Assembly: GCA_012064415.1 (NCBI GenBank)
Contig: SSNU01000026.1
Span: forward strand, 45,117 to 109,116
Source: Gyrodactylus bullatarudis
Taxonomy: Eukaryota > Platyhelminthes > Monogenea > Gyrodactylidea > Gyrodactylidae
Length of the DNA: 64,000 nt
Direction of reading: 5' to 3'
Of the stretch, positions 10,420 through 21,108 are shown piece after piece; the stretch's first letter is position 1; each line of letters opens with the position of its first letter. A model generated the notes under the pieces. The model saw only the letters and a program-made list of their open reading frames with translations. It ran no database searches and had not been told where the DNA came from. A program made the position numbers and the translations under genes.

Positions 10420-10560
10420 GTTGTATTCTTTCACCTTCTTTTCAACTTTTACTATAATTCATTCAAAATTTGTAAAATATTATTTTCATTCAATTTTAAA
10501 CTTTAATCATTATTTTTGCGCCAATACTGATAAACCATAAAGAAATTTAGTGAATAAAAA
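10420..10560 (+). repeat. Decayed PLE 3' UTR
   Basis: The words cttttcaacttttacta, attcattcaaaatttgtaaa, attattttcattcaa, ctttaatcatta and aatactgataaacc follow the PLE UTR order. The hammerhead position reads CTGATAA...GAAATTTAG, a mutated core. Confidence 0.55.
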
Positions 10561-11197
10561 CATTTTCTTCTAAACCTACAAATATGACATAATAAAATCC
10601 AAAAAAGATTTTTGTTACTGACTATCCAGAAAAATATATTGGGGATTTTTTTATCTTCATATCATTTATATGACATATCAACAAGCTTTAATTTAGGAGA
10701 ATAGGAGAAAAAATCAAGAGTTAAACTGAAAAAATTGTCATTTATTTAAAAAAATACTATAGCTATATATATCCAAATATCTTAAAGGGAAGAAATTAGT
10801 TTATGAGATAACTAGACTAAAAGTAATTTATTCTGCAAAATTTTTCTCGATCAATAGAGGAGGGAAAAACTCAAGAATAGGAATCAATTTCCTTCTGATG
10901 TAGATAATATGCTTGCCAGACTAACAAATTTTGATTTACAGTTTACTATTCATCCTTCTTCCACATCAACAATTCATTTGACATTTTTATTTTTACTCAG
11001 TGATCAATTCAATAGAGGATTTGATTTTTTATGATTTTAATGCGTCTTCCTCTATAGTTTGTTTTGTCTCGCCTAAATGTAACTTGAACGTTTGTTTTTG
11101 ATATCATTATTTGCTTAAATTACAACCATAAAATATAATTTATCGTAATATTCAATGAATAATGTTATTCATTGATAATTCTTTTAATTCAAATATG
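10561..11197. other. No gene recognised
   Basis: AT-rich; nothing beyond isolated repeat words. Confidence 0.4.
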
Positions 11198-11919
11198 TAA
11201 AGCTAATTGATATGAAGTTAGGTTTCTATGATTTTTACAGAAATCTCGATTTTTTCATCAAAAATTCGTATTTGTTAAAGATTTGTTGGAATCCTACTCA
11301 TGTTGTTCACTTTTACCAGTTGAAGAAAAAAATTCTGAGAAAAATTTTTCATGAAAAATATGGTCGTTTTTCAAATTCCCATTTGGCGCCAAAATCCCGC
11401 TTTTTCGAACTTAGAGCTGAAAATTTTTATTGATTTGATAGTGAGAGGTTGATCAAATAAGGTTTTTTAGGATCGAGATTAGACATGAAAATCAATTCAA
11501 CTGAATCTGGTCTTATGCATAATCACATTATCGTTTGGGAACTTAAATTCGTTTTTTCGATCATTTTCACTACTTGAGAGTCAATGAAATTTCGATAATT
11601 GAAAATCTTTTGAAAATGGGGTGACTGTCGGTAATTTAACGGTGCTAGTCAGCTTTCTTGTCTTGATCCTGAAAAATATATTTTGATCAACCTTCAACTT
11701 TCAAATCAATGAAAAAATGGGATTTTGGAACCAAATGGCAATTTGAAAAACGACCATATTTTTCATGAAAAATTTTTCTCAGAATTTTTTTCTTCGCCTG
11801 GTAAAAGTGGGCAACATGAGTAGGATTCCAACAAATCTTTAACAAATACGAATTTTTGATGAAAAAATCGAGATTTCTGTAAAAATCATAGTTTACCAAC
11901 ATCATATCAACCAACTTTA
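11198..11919. mobile_element. Palindromic MITE-superfamily element, ~720 bp
   Basis: Left end taaagctaattgatatgaag; the right end reversed reads taaagttggttgatatgatg. The arms (about 11198-11450 and 11690-11919) are long inverted copies, so both strands show a mirrored open frame containing YDFYRNLDFFIKNSYLLKIC. The same frame recurs at 22145-22436. The repeat frame probably reflects the arm sequence and not a protein. Confidence 0.7.
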
Positions 11920-12449
11920 GTTAATGTGTGAATTTTCTAGCAAATACGCAAAGAGATTTCAGAATCTGGTTCATTCTTAGGTCAGTCTCTACACTGATAG
12001 ATAGATTTTTTCATTTTTTTCTCTTCATATCGTGAACGACCAGACTTACAGACTTGTAGTTGTAGCCTTAAAAGTTCGGACAAAAACTAATAAAAGCTAC
12101 TTTCAAGTATTTTCATAAATTTAATTAACCTCGATAGATAATTTATTTTTAATCCGCTATAATTCGACTGAATAATAATACTGAACAGCGGCCAGATTAG
12201 AAAGGATAATGTTTCCATGGAACAATGGAAAGCTAAGATATTCCCCAGAGAAGTTTGAATGTTGGAGGGAAGTAACTTTTCCATTTTAATAAATAGAAAA
12301 GACAGGGAGGATCAATTCTCTAGACTTTTAATTTGATTTACGATCATTTAACTATTCTTGGGGAGTACAATTTATCAAAATTTTGAATTGAATATGTCCC
12401 AAAAAAAACAGTAGGAAACATCTTTTCTGAACTCCAAGAAAAATTTTTA
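11920..12449. other. No gene recognised
   Basis: AT-rich. 12000-12055 (ctcttcatatcgtgaacgac) resembles MITE internal sequence at 25650 and 43770. No coding signal. Confidence 0.4.
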
Positions 12450-12811
12450 ATAAAAATGTCAAATTTTTATTTCATTATAAGAAGATGAATTCAAATTTGG
12501 CCATTGACGTTGAGAGAAACTTCGGATCATTTTTCAAATTGTTGGATTTACCACAGTAGTAACAGTAATTTCTGTGAAATCCTGCGGGCGAATTCGAAAT
12601 CTCCGTCTAATGTTAATCTCAGTTTTTGACTCATTCAAATCTTTGAAATCGATAAAAATCTAGGTTTCGAAAGTTGAAAAATTAATACATTTTCTTAAAA
12701 TGCTTAAAAACGGCCTTTTGGGTCAGATTAAATTGATATTCTCCTAACTTTCCGGAGAAAAATATTGATTTTTTTGTAGAATTCTCATTTTCATGTCAAT
12801 TAGGTTTATAA
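12450..12811 (+). repeat. MITE-superfamily copy with conserved right end
   Basis: Internal words cttcggatcattttt, gaattcgaaatctccgtc, aaatcgataaaaatctagg, aaaaacggcctttt and ctttccggagaaaaatattg recur at 22970-23238, 29200-29776 and 35160-35511. The terminus is catgtcaattaggttta. Confidence 0.65.
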
Positions 12812-12819
12812 GTTTACTG

Positions 12820-13185
12820 ACTATAACGTTTTTCGCTTGCTACCTGACTATATTGTCTTCTGGCTTGTATTGGTCTATCTGTAGAAAAAGAAAGGGGAGA
12901 GAAAGGAGTTGTATTTCTTGAAGAATAAGGAGTATAAAAATTACAGTGATTGTTATAGTAATCAGAATTATTAGAGTAATAACTCTAATAATTTGTAATT
13001 CATCACTTGAAAGAAAATTAAAATTAGAATAAAACACATTTAGATTACCCTGATAAAAATAGTAGTTAGGACTCACACAAAGATAGACCAATACAAGCCA
13101 GAAGACAACATAGTCAGGTAGCAAGCGAACAACGTTATAGTTAATCTATGCCAAACAGCTCCCTGAAGAACTACTTGGTTCAAAA
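12820..13185 (-). repeat. Copy of unassigned coding-like repeat, with an inverted piece of itself inserted
   Basis: The minus strand matches 38637-39074 (+). Shared peptide pieces are FFRELFGID, NLNVFYSN, SSDEL, YYSNNSDY, NTTPFSPLS and TDRPIQARRQYSQVASEKRY. A frameshift after DELQ breaks the frame. A 61-bp plus-strand copy of the DRPIQARRQ segment (13081-13141) is inserted between GGCATAGATT and GTCCTAAC, making 61-bp inverted arms with 12820-12881. Family unknown. Confidence 0.6.
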
Positions 13186-13258
13186 TAATAATTATAAGTT
13201 TACTTCTCGCCACAATATATGAAAAGAAATAGAAATTTAAAATTTTATTTCTCTATAG

Positions 13259-13619
13259 AGATCGAAAAACTCGTAAAGCAAAAATCATAGCCAAACAAAA
13301 GGCTGAAGAATTCAAAAAACAGAAGCATCAGGTGAAAAAAGATCGTTTCCATGGTGTTGTCGAGATGGCCCTCACAAAAGACGCTGCTGAAAAGCAATCC
13401 TTGCTGAAAAATGACGAGAGACTTGTTACAGGAGCTGTAAAACTGTCACCGGAAGAATTGAACACAGTTTTAGATCAATATGGACGTAATAATGCTACCA
13501 ATGAAGTTGTCCGAGCTCCAATTTCATCGCTTGAGTATATTGACTTCAACGATGCCAGTATGGATGGTTACGCTGACCGCATCTTTGATCCAGAGTCAAT
13601 TGTAAAACCTTCCAACTAA
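13259..13619 (+). CDS. 3'-terminal exon of an unrecognised gene (basic C-terminal tail)
   Basis: The acceptor ttatttctctatag precedes the exon. The frame then reads DRKTRKAKIIAKQKAEEF, KKQKHQVKKDRFHG and continues for 119 codons to TAA at 13617-13619. The first ~30 residues are strongly basic and helix-prone, as in a coiled coil or a stop-transfer region after a membrane helix. EKQSLL fits the acidic dileucine sorting motif seen in cytosolic tails of membrane proteins. The C-terminal half (SSLEYIDFNDASMDGYADR) is acidic and Asp/Tyr-rich. Codon use is balanced and the frame is intact, unlike the surrounding repeats, so this is probably a host gene. An AATAAA lies at about 13989. Upstream exons were not found; repeat 12820-13185 lies directly upstream, in the presumed intron. 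Function unknown. Confidence 0.7.
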
Positions 13620-15532
13620 CCAGAAATTAGGAAATATTTTATTTTACATTTCAAATTTCATCATTCCCTCTGTAAAAGAAGAAGAAATTAAATTTTCATC
13701 TTGAATTTATAGTAATGTTACTTTCGACCAATTAGAATTAAAATTGGAAATTCATTAAAAATACAGATTACTATGGCCAAGGTTTGATCAAGTTATATGC
13801 TTTTCAAGAATTCTTTCTGTAAACTTTGAAAAATATTTTGTACATTTTCTTCCTTGTTATACAACTCTCTAAAGTCTCGCTTTTATTTTGTAGCAATGAT
13901 GATACCATAAAAATTAATTATTTTTCTACAAAATTCATTGTGTCTCTGAAAAGTTCTATATAATTTCAAAGAAGTGTATTAATTGAAAATAAAAACTCGA
14001 TTACATTCTTGCAACTCTTACTACAATTCATCCACGATTTACGAGTCGAATTAAATTTCAGATCAGAATAAATTAAATAGCTCAAATTATTCAGTCATAC
14101 AATAGAAGATAATAAAATTCTCAAGTTAATTTCAAGTTTAGACATCAATTTCTCGATTTACTATTCTCAGTGACTCATTATTAGAGCCTCAAGAAATATG
14201 CGCTCAAAAACGATCCATTCGCGCATATAAATATGCGTTTATGATTTTACAGTAAAATAACAATACTACTTTATGTATTTATGTCTGAATCCTTTTTTTT
14301 GAGATGAAAGGGTTAAATCGAGAATTACTTAGGTTTAAAAATAAAATCTATTCATTGCAATATAAAATAACAAATTTCTCTACATTTTCTTGAGCAAAAT
14401 TTCTTCTATCATTTAGTACTACTAAATTAGTAGATATTTCATACTAGAAAAGCACCTTTCAACATCACAAGAGCATTGTTGAGTAGCATATAATCGTAGG
14501 GAGAAATACAGTGCACTGCAAAACTCATGGATATCAGAATATAAGACGTATCAAGAATCGAAATTCATCAAATAAAATTGATTTTTTGTAAGGATTTCAA
14601 AAATCGAATCAGATTTAATCATTAGTCAATATTAATTTGGAATGAAATGAAAAATTTGAATCCGCTGTAGAATTTGGAACAAGTCAAGTTTTTAAGATTC
14701 TCAAAAAGATCATTTTTGTGAAAAGTTATTGCAATTAAGGACATTGAACTTCTCTTTACGAATTCAATGATTTCACATTTATTCGGCAATTCGAAGCCGA
14801 ATTTCGGCAGAATGAAAGGTTACTATATGAAAAAAAGTTGCAATAGTAAGAGAATCTAATAAAGAATGATTTCCCAAACATTTATCCAAGAAAACTTGAT
14901 GGATCTTAGAAATGAAAACCACAATTGAGCTCAAATGGCCTGAACCAATCAACATTGGTTCGAAATGCAAATCTCATCGAGATTCCAAATGATAGTCAAC
15001 TAAAAACTGATCTATACTTAATAATTTTCCCCAGAAATGAAAATAATCTACATTTTGATACAGATTCCTTAAAAATAAGAAAGTCGATTTCAACGAAAAA
15101 GGATTTTTAAGATGATCTTTAATAACTTTGACTAGAATCTATTAAAATGAATGAAATTTTCAATTATTAGCAGAGAATAGTGTGTTGATTATGATTCAAC
15201 AATTACTTTTGAGTCTATTCACACAGACTAGTGAGAATATTAAAATAATCCTCATCTCAAGATCTGTATAAAAGAATTCAAGTAGAATATTGAATCATTT
15301 AAACAAATCAATAAATTTCAATGCTTTAAATTAACTATCAAATAAAAACAAATCAAAATTTTATGAATTTTTTTATATGAATACCTGAATATTTTTCAAA
15401 TTCTTCAATCAAGCCTCTAAATCTTTTATTACGCATTCAAAGGCTAAAAAAATTAACCAATCATTTAATTGAGCCTATTTCGTGTGTCTATCTATCTATC
15501 GATCATTTATTAAAAAAGATCATATACCAAAA
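13620..15532. other. 3' UTR of the upstream gene, then no gene recognised
   Basis: The first few hundred bases probably hold the 3' UTR of the 13259 exon. Beyond about 14000 the sequence is AT-rich, with short overlapping open frames on both strands at 14779-15110 and no domain. A tctatctatctatcgatc run lies at 15488. Confidence 0.4.
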
Positions 15533-16103
15533 ACAGTTCAAAAGAAGTTCAGCGAAAATTTTTATTTTAGGGGGATGACTGCGATGGCCAATCAGAGTTG
15601 AATAAATCATTTTTACGTGTTAAACCCTAGCATAACTAAAGGGGGGATTGGTAGGTTATTAGAATATACCAAGAATACAGCGAATTCTCCTAAAACTACC
15701 TTGAAATAAAAACCAACTACTAGAAATATTTCGATCTAGATGCCTAAGTAATATATCCCACAGGAACCTAGCTCCTAGAACAAAATAGTTAATCTTTGTT
15801 AGTATGGGTGTTCTATTCATTAAAAACCAACTATGTTAGAATTAAGATAAGAAAATGAATTTCAAAATCAAATTGTAATCTAATTAAGCAAAACAAAGAC
15901 TTTTACTGAACCTCTTTTGAAGTATTGTCATACAGGTGAATATGGAGAATTCGCTGTATTCTTGGTATACTCTAATAACCTACCAATCCCCCCTTTAGTT
16001 ATGCTAGGGTTTAACACGTAAAAATGATTTATTCAACTCTGATTGGCCATCGCAGTCATCCCCCCTAAAATAAAAATTTTCGCTGAACTTGTTTTGAACT
16101 GTT
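15533..16103. mobile_element. Foldback element with ~160-bp inverted arms next to a hAT relic
   Basis: Arms 15533-15690 and 15944-16103 are near-perfect inverted copies: aacagttcaaaa, gttcagcgaaaatttttatt, gggatgactgcgatggcc, aatcagagttgaataaatca, acccctagcataact-like core and ggggggattggtaggttatt. The ~250-bp interior at 15735-15825 matches the inverted ends of the element at 24240-24612 (cctaagtaatatatcccaca, ggaacctagctcctagaa). The minus-strand hAT frame stops at the outer edge of the right arm. Confidence 0.7.
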
Positions 16104-16490
16104 ACCACCTTTGGATTCAAATTTGTCAATCAGGGAGAAAATCACACTGTAGCATTGAATGATTTTCACAATATCTCCAGACAAGTTTGGAGCATCGACT
16201 GCTATTTTAGCCTTATGGATTATTTCATCCTTGTCCTTCATATCATTAACTATTCTCTGAACAGAAGAAAGGTTTCTGAAGTAATACTCTGAAGCTTTCA
16301 GCCGGGAGCCCCATCTTGTAACAACTGTACTTGGTGGCTGACCTATCTCATCAAAGAGAACATGATGATGAGCGTTTTTAACCACCAATGCTTTGGTAGA
16401 TCATGTCAGGTCATTCACATGAGGATAGGAATCTTTGATTTTCATCGCAAGATTATGTAAAAGATGAGCTAAACACTAGAGTACAGCTCA
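16104..16490 (-). pseudogene. hAT-family transposase fragment
   Basis: Reading on the minus strand from about 16490: CLAHLLHNLAMKIKDSYPHV, then NDLT, an in-frame TGA, and STKALVVKNAHHHVLFDEI, GQPPSTVVTRWGSRLKASEY, YFRNLSSVQRIVNDMKD. The CLAH...N(V/L)A segment and the P.P..V.TRWG.(R/W)L.A..YY block are hallmark regions of hAT transposases in animals. The in-frame stop near 16400, a second one upstream, and loss of the remaining ~400 residues make it a relic. At its 3' side it runs into the foldback element at 15533-16103. The dimerisation domain is absent. Confidence 0.75.
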
Positions 16491-16917
16491 ATTTCCAAAA
16501 CTATCAACATTACAATTCTCGAACAGATTTTAGTAATAAACAGATACAGAGGATTTTATTTATGTAAAAATCTGTTCTCAGAACTATCTGAGAACAAAGG
16601 AAGAAATTCCCAAAAAGTCGAGGCGGTATATACTTGAACTTAAGGCAAATAATATTACTTTAATATAGGTACTATACCCACTAAGTCATCTCAACCATGC
16701 AACGAAAAATTAATTAGATATAAAAAACATGTAAAATATCTACCTTCTTTTCCAGAAATGATGGAGTATTTTTAAATACATTTTCAAACCTAACTTTCTA
16801 TGCTTAAAATACTTCTATATGCGGTTAAATACACTAAGGAGTTGAGCAGTCCTCTACTAAACACGTTATGTGAAAGAGTTTAGGGTACATAACCTTAGGA
16901 TATTACAGTGTTTTCAG

Positions 16918-17088
16918 ACAATTAACCTACTAGCAGAGTGTGGTCACTGGTAATTACTATATCCATATGAACTCTAACTTGATGGAGATTGTCTTCTCAC
17001 ACCTAGATGTTAGAAATTCGGACAAGTTAGAGTTCATATGGATATAGTAATTACCAGTGACCACTCTCTGCTAGTAGGTTAATTGTCT
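16918..17088. mobile_element. Short hairpin MITE, ~170 bp
   Basis: Arms 16918-16982 and 17025-17088 are inverted copies: caattaacctactagcagag, ggtcactggtaattactata, tccatatgaactctaactt. They flank a ~42-bp spacer. Unrelated to the other elements by eye. Confidence 0.65.
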
Positions 17089-17089
17089 A

Positions 17090-18300
17090 ATAACCTTAGG
17101 AATTTTTTGTAGCAGCTGTATTATACCTAGCTGCATCGGTAATGAGAAGGCTCAAATTTTCTTGGGGGATCTATCGTCTTATTCAAGTTTTGAATTAAAA
17201 TATCCGAGTTCATTGAGCTGTCTAGCTTGTAATTACTAATGAGTCATTACTAGGGCATTAAAAAGTCCCATAAGTCCTTTTAGCTGTTTTAGGTCTAATT
17301 TCATTTCTATCCAATACATTTTAGGATCCTATTTTTTGCTCTACTCTTCAAAATATTATTGCCTCGCCCTGGAAATGGGGTCTGCAGAGCCACCAGTTGT
17401 GTTCACTTAGTCCCCATTTTCGAGAGAGTTTGAATGACCGAAATTTGATTTTTTTCAGTATGACACCTTCATCCTCATCAGTTAGATACTCTAAATATTT
17501 CGATGACATCAAAATCTTGATCAAGATCGAAGATGGCTTACTTTTATCACCAACGAAATCCAACCTTAGTTCTTGGCTTCAAGATTAATCTCGATAATAT
17601 TAATCATGCCGCTAAATAGTACCTTCCAATAGGTACAGCAAAAAAAACTTTAAAAAATACACTACAGCTCAGCTCATGTTATGACCCCTCATTATAAAAA
17701 AAAACTATTCAATTTACTCCTACAGTTGTACCTATATAAAAAATGTAACAAACCTATCCCTCTCCTCTCTGCCCCTTTTAAGTTGAGAAAATTAATGTAT
17801 AGCTACTATAAAGTAGGTTTATAAGTGTCAAACTTTCCAAACAAATAAAATTCACTCAAGTTTCATTCATTCGATAGAGAATTTTCTGCTGATTCATTCT
17901 ATCTAATAAAAATACCAGATTCGTTCATTTCTTGTCTCATAAAACACTCTCAAACATTGGAGAAGTTTTGATTTTGGATTAAAAAATGATTTTTCTCTTT
18001 TTCGTCTTTTCACACTTTTGACCTATACCCCCTCCCCTTATTTACACCCACAATTGGGGAACAATTGTAATTATAGCTTACATCACTATTTCCCCTATCA
18101 TCACACTGAGATATTCAACGATTAACTCGAAATATTAATGATTAATCAATCCTTCTCACATGACTACAAATTTCAACGTGCAAAGAATTTGCATCTGGTA
18201 TGTTATTCTCCTGAAAGGGTCCCATTTCATATCCTCTAAACCTTTTGATTATTTTTTTGTCCAATGAGAACACTCTAAATTTTAATTTGATCAACAATCC
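17090..18300. other. No gene recognised
   Basis: AT-rich. Overlapping ~65-codon frames on both strands at 17348-17588 show no motif. At 18050-18072, caattggggaacaattgtaa resembles the end of the TIR element at 23575-24031. Confidence 0.4.
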
Positions 18301-18309
18301 ATAACAACA

Positions 18310-18525
18310 ATGAAACATGATCTCAGGACCGACATCAATTGTCTAATTGCGGAAGGCAAAACTTCCAAAGAAATTTCTTCTCAATTGGGAATAAGTCTCG
18401 CACGAGTAAAATATTTCCGAAGAACAAAAGTGATTAAGTCAACAAATCAAAGATTTTATGATGAAATCAGACAATATTTAATTGAATTTGGCAGACCAAT
18501 TCCTTTGAACTTCGGGAATCAATGA
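18310..18525 (+). CDS. Short ORF with a helix-turn-helix-like segment
   Basis: 71 codons beginning MKHDLRTDINCLIAEGKTSK and ending PLNFGNQ with TGA. Residues about 8-38 (INCLIAEGKTSKEISSQLGI then SLARVKYFRR) have the I..L...G.(T/S)..EI...L..S...V.....R pattern of a homeodomain-like helix-turn-helix. That fold is found at the N-terminus of many transposases and in some regulators. The ORF is far shorter than a transposase. It may be the DNA-binding end of a decayed transposon, an exon, or chance. No splice donor is obvious at its end. It lies 125 bp from the divergent acidic ORF at 18651-18830. Confidence 0.4.
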   Translation: MKHDLRTDINCLIAEGKTSKEISSQLGISLARVKYFRRTKVIKSTNQRFYDEIRQYLIEFGRPIPLNFGNQ

Positions 18526-18650
18526 TCCCAAATGCCAATAATGTACTTGTACCCACTATAGCTCAGACGCAGTGCTTTACACTCCCAGCGTGTCTTCAGG
18601 CCTATACAATCTGAGAGCTGCCCCGGATCAGATTTAAGAAAAAAAAGATA

Positions 18651-18830
18651 TCAGACATTTATTGTATTTGGAGGAAAGACATCTGGAATTTCTACAATTG
18701 ATTCATCTAATTCTTCATCCTCATCTGAAAATACGTGATCACTCTCATCTGAGTTTGAATTGTCAATTCCCAGTAGCTCTTGATCTCGTGAGTTAAGATT
18801 CAGCTCACGTGCTATGTCACTGATATTCAT
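18651..18830 (-). CDS. Short acidic ORF (59 aa), possibly the N-terminus of a decayed transposase
   Basis: Starts MNISDIARELNLNSRDQELL, continues with an acidic run (DNSNSDESDHVFSDEDEELD) and ends IPDVFPPNTINV with TGA. Acidic Ser/Asp/Glu-rich N-termini of this type are common in piggyBac-like and other DNA transposases. That is a resemblance only; no catalytic part is present. It converges with the HTH ORF at 18310-18525. Confidence 0.3.
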   Translation of the reverse strand: MNISDIARELNLNSRDQELLGIDNSNSDESDHVFSDEDEELDESIVEIPDVFPPNTINV

Positions 18831-19853
18831 TGCAAATGAAAATATACCAAAAACTGATAGGATTCATGTTCCTAAACGAGTTTTCAATTGGCTAAAGATA
18901 TGGAAACACAAAGGGTTCTTGAGACCCCCATATTTTTTTCATGAAACTTTTTCTTATTTCAACTGTTTTCTCAAGCTAACTATCAAAAAACCTGTTTATT
19001 TTGTTAGAAAAATAGTTAAGTTAGGATTTGAAAGTTGTTTCTTCCTTCTAAAGAAAATGATGACAATAATTATTATAATAAATTAGTTTGAAAATCTAAA
19101 AGGCTTCTCCAACCCCCAAATATCGTTCTAGGGTTAATAATAAGTTATTATTAATAAAACAGTTTAGCAGAAATCTTTATACTTATTGAAATTAAAAAAA
19201 TATTAATTGAGTTTTCTTGGGAACAAATTAGAAATGTTATTGAATCTTACAAATGGATTGGTATCAGAATCTGAATGATTTAACGAGCTTCAAGAATTTT
19301 TGTTTTTTCTAACAGGCAGACTTCTATTGGTTGGAAAAGCTGTTATTTTTAAGTGATCAGGAAAAAAAATTCCAGATCAAACACCGATGAAATTCATTCT
19401 AACCTAATTAATTTCAATCAATCGAGTGTATAGGAACCAACCAGAATAATCGAAAGAATTGGTTTGTGAGGGATGAATCAAGTTTAATACTGCAGGAGAA
19501 AAAATTTCTCGAAAAAATTTTAATAAGAAAATTAACTTGCCCTCCCCCTTTTACTTGGATAGACAAGAAAAATTCCCATATTTCATGACTAAATTCACTG
19601 GCAAATTAATTTTCTCATAGACGGATGAAAAGAAAATGAATTTAATGAATGAAATAATGTCAAAAATACCTCTCGAATATGTCAGCTTTTCCGTTTTGAA
19701 AAATTAATAAACAGTGAAGAGTAGTCAAGTTCTCAATATGATCCGAGGTTGTAGTTTGTTAACAGATGTTATTTTTAATTAATTTTATTTTTCAAATTAC
19801 TCTCAAGTAGATATCTGAAATAAATAAAACTTTATTTGACGAATCAAATATAT
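18831..19853. other. No gene recognised
   Basis: AT-rich. The 90-codon open frame at 18814-19086 (+) is Phe/Lys/Ile-rich and looks like chance. Confidence 0.4.
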
Positions 19854-20170
19854 TTACAACGAAAGTTCTATTGGGACATAAATATATCTATTGAAAAGTA
19901 TATATTTCTGAAATTGCATGGAGAGTAGCCTGAAAATTTTATCAGGACTGTTCCTGCGGAATAAATACATCATCAGATAACTATCTAATAAATTTTTTCT
20001 TTTATTTCGGACGTTTCTAGCGTCTCTCTTGGCTCCCCATATGGACTCAATGCGGTTGGTATGATATCCTTCTCTATTCATAAACTCGTATTTGTGGCAC
20101 ACTGTTCTGTGCTCGTATCCCTCTTGACTGATTCCTCCATAATTTTCACTGGTGGAAAGAATCCAATATA
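19854..20170 (-). pseudogene. Merlin/IS1016-type (DDE_Tnp_IS1595) transposase C-terminal fragment
   Basis: The minus-strand frame reads TSENYGGISQEGYEHRTVCH, KYEFMNREGYHTNRIESIWG, AKRDARNVRNKRKNLLDSYL, MMYLFRR, then a tail and stop. In the IS1595/Merlin DDE domain the C-terminal part has the order Y.GL...GY.H..V.H, then HT..IE..W, then L..YL.E(F)..RR. All are present, with HTNRIESIW carrying the third acidic catalytic residue (the E of IE). The first two Asp residues and the N-terminus are missing, so the copy is inactive. The frame is otherwise free of stops, suggesting a fairly young relic. Confidence 0.7.
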
Positions 20171-20865
20171 TTTAACCCAGATCATTTTTTGGTTCTTTCT
20201 CCTATGAAAATCTATCTTCAGTCCCTTTGGCTTCAATGCATAGCCAACTCTGTGTCACTTCCAGATACACTTTCAGGTCTAATTCCGGATACAAAATCCT
20301 TTCAATTCCCTATCTGCAATAAATTATCATTACTATTAAGCTTATTATTTAAGATTTTTCAGCTTGATGTTTTGATCGATTATCGTTTGGTATTCTTCGT
20401 CAAAAAGACACCAGAAAAGTAAACTTTTTTTTCTAACATCTGTTCTACTCTCAAGTATTTTGGATATTATTTTTAAAATACTTCCAATGATTTTCATTTA
20501 ATACCATAAATTTACTGATCATATCTATAACTTTTTATTAAATCATAATTTACATTTAGGATACAAGTGAATGATAGTATTACATACATTTATCAGCCAT
20601 TTTTCTGGTTTATTAATACTCATGTAATATTCACTGATAAATTGGACATGATAATTGTTATAATTGTATTTAAAAATCCTCCTGGTACATAAATATTTGA
20701 TTTCGTTTCTTTTTCGTATTTGATTTTGAATATAAAAACTACAAGTTTAGAGATAAACTGAGTTAAATTGAAATATTCAAGGAAGTAAAGAGCATTTTTT
20801 TTCTTTTTATATTACATTAAAAAAGGGATAATTCGAAAAATTCAGAAATTATCGGATTATTTTGC
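20171..20865. other. 3' flank of the minus-strand membrane-protein gene; no other gene recognised
   Basis: AT-rich. The part next to 20866 should hold the 3' UTR of the exon at 20866-21108. The 77-codon frame at 20189-20422 (+) has no motif. Confidence 0.4.
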
Positions 20866-21108
20866 TTAAAATCGAACAACTTTCTTGGTTGTAGTTGAGC
20901 TGTTATTGTTTTGAATGACAGCAGAGGATTTCAACGGTCGATTCAGGGTGACTGCCAGAGTTGCTGCTTCTGATGGGGACGAAGCAATGCTATTTGTTAA
21001 AGTGTGATAGTGGCCATTTGAAGTAATGTTTTGGGCAAAATCAGCTACCTTATAGGGTCCTGATAGGTCTTGTACATAAAAGTCATAATCATTCAAGGGA
21101 ACAGTCAT
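20866..21108 (-). CDS. Sushi-like membrane protein, terminal exon (cytoplasmic tail)
   Basis: The acceptor ctctctaccaccag precedes ATG ACT GTT. In phase 0 it joins the donor at 25110, so the Met is internal. The exon reads MTVPLNDYDFYVQDLSGPYK, VADFAQNITSNGHYHTL, then a Ser/Thr/Asn-rich end, KKVVRF and TAA. Several tyrosines sit in acidic surroundings (NDYDFYVQD), a composition compatible with tyrosine-based sorting or phosphorylation. There is no domain beyond the tail. Phase match and the absence of stops support the join across the repeat-filled 4-kb intron. Confidence 0.65.
   Translation of the reverse strand: MTVPLNDYDFYVQDLSGPYKVADFAQNITSNGHYHTLTNSIASSPSEAATLAVTLNRPLKSSAVIQNNNSSTTTKKVVRF

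Noticed and set aside
18530..18620. tRNA-like stretch (tagctcagacgcagtgc)
   Set aside because: Resembles an A box, but no B box (GGTTCRANNCC) or cloverleaf follows.
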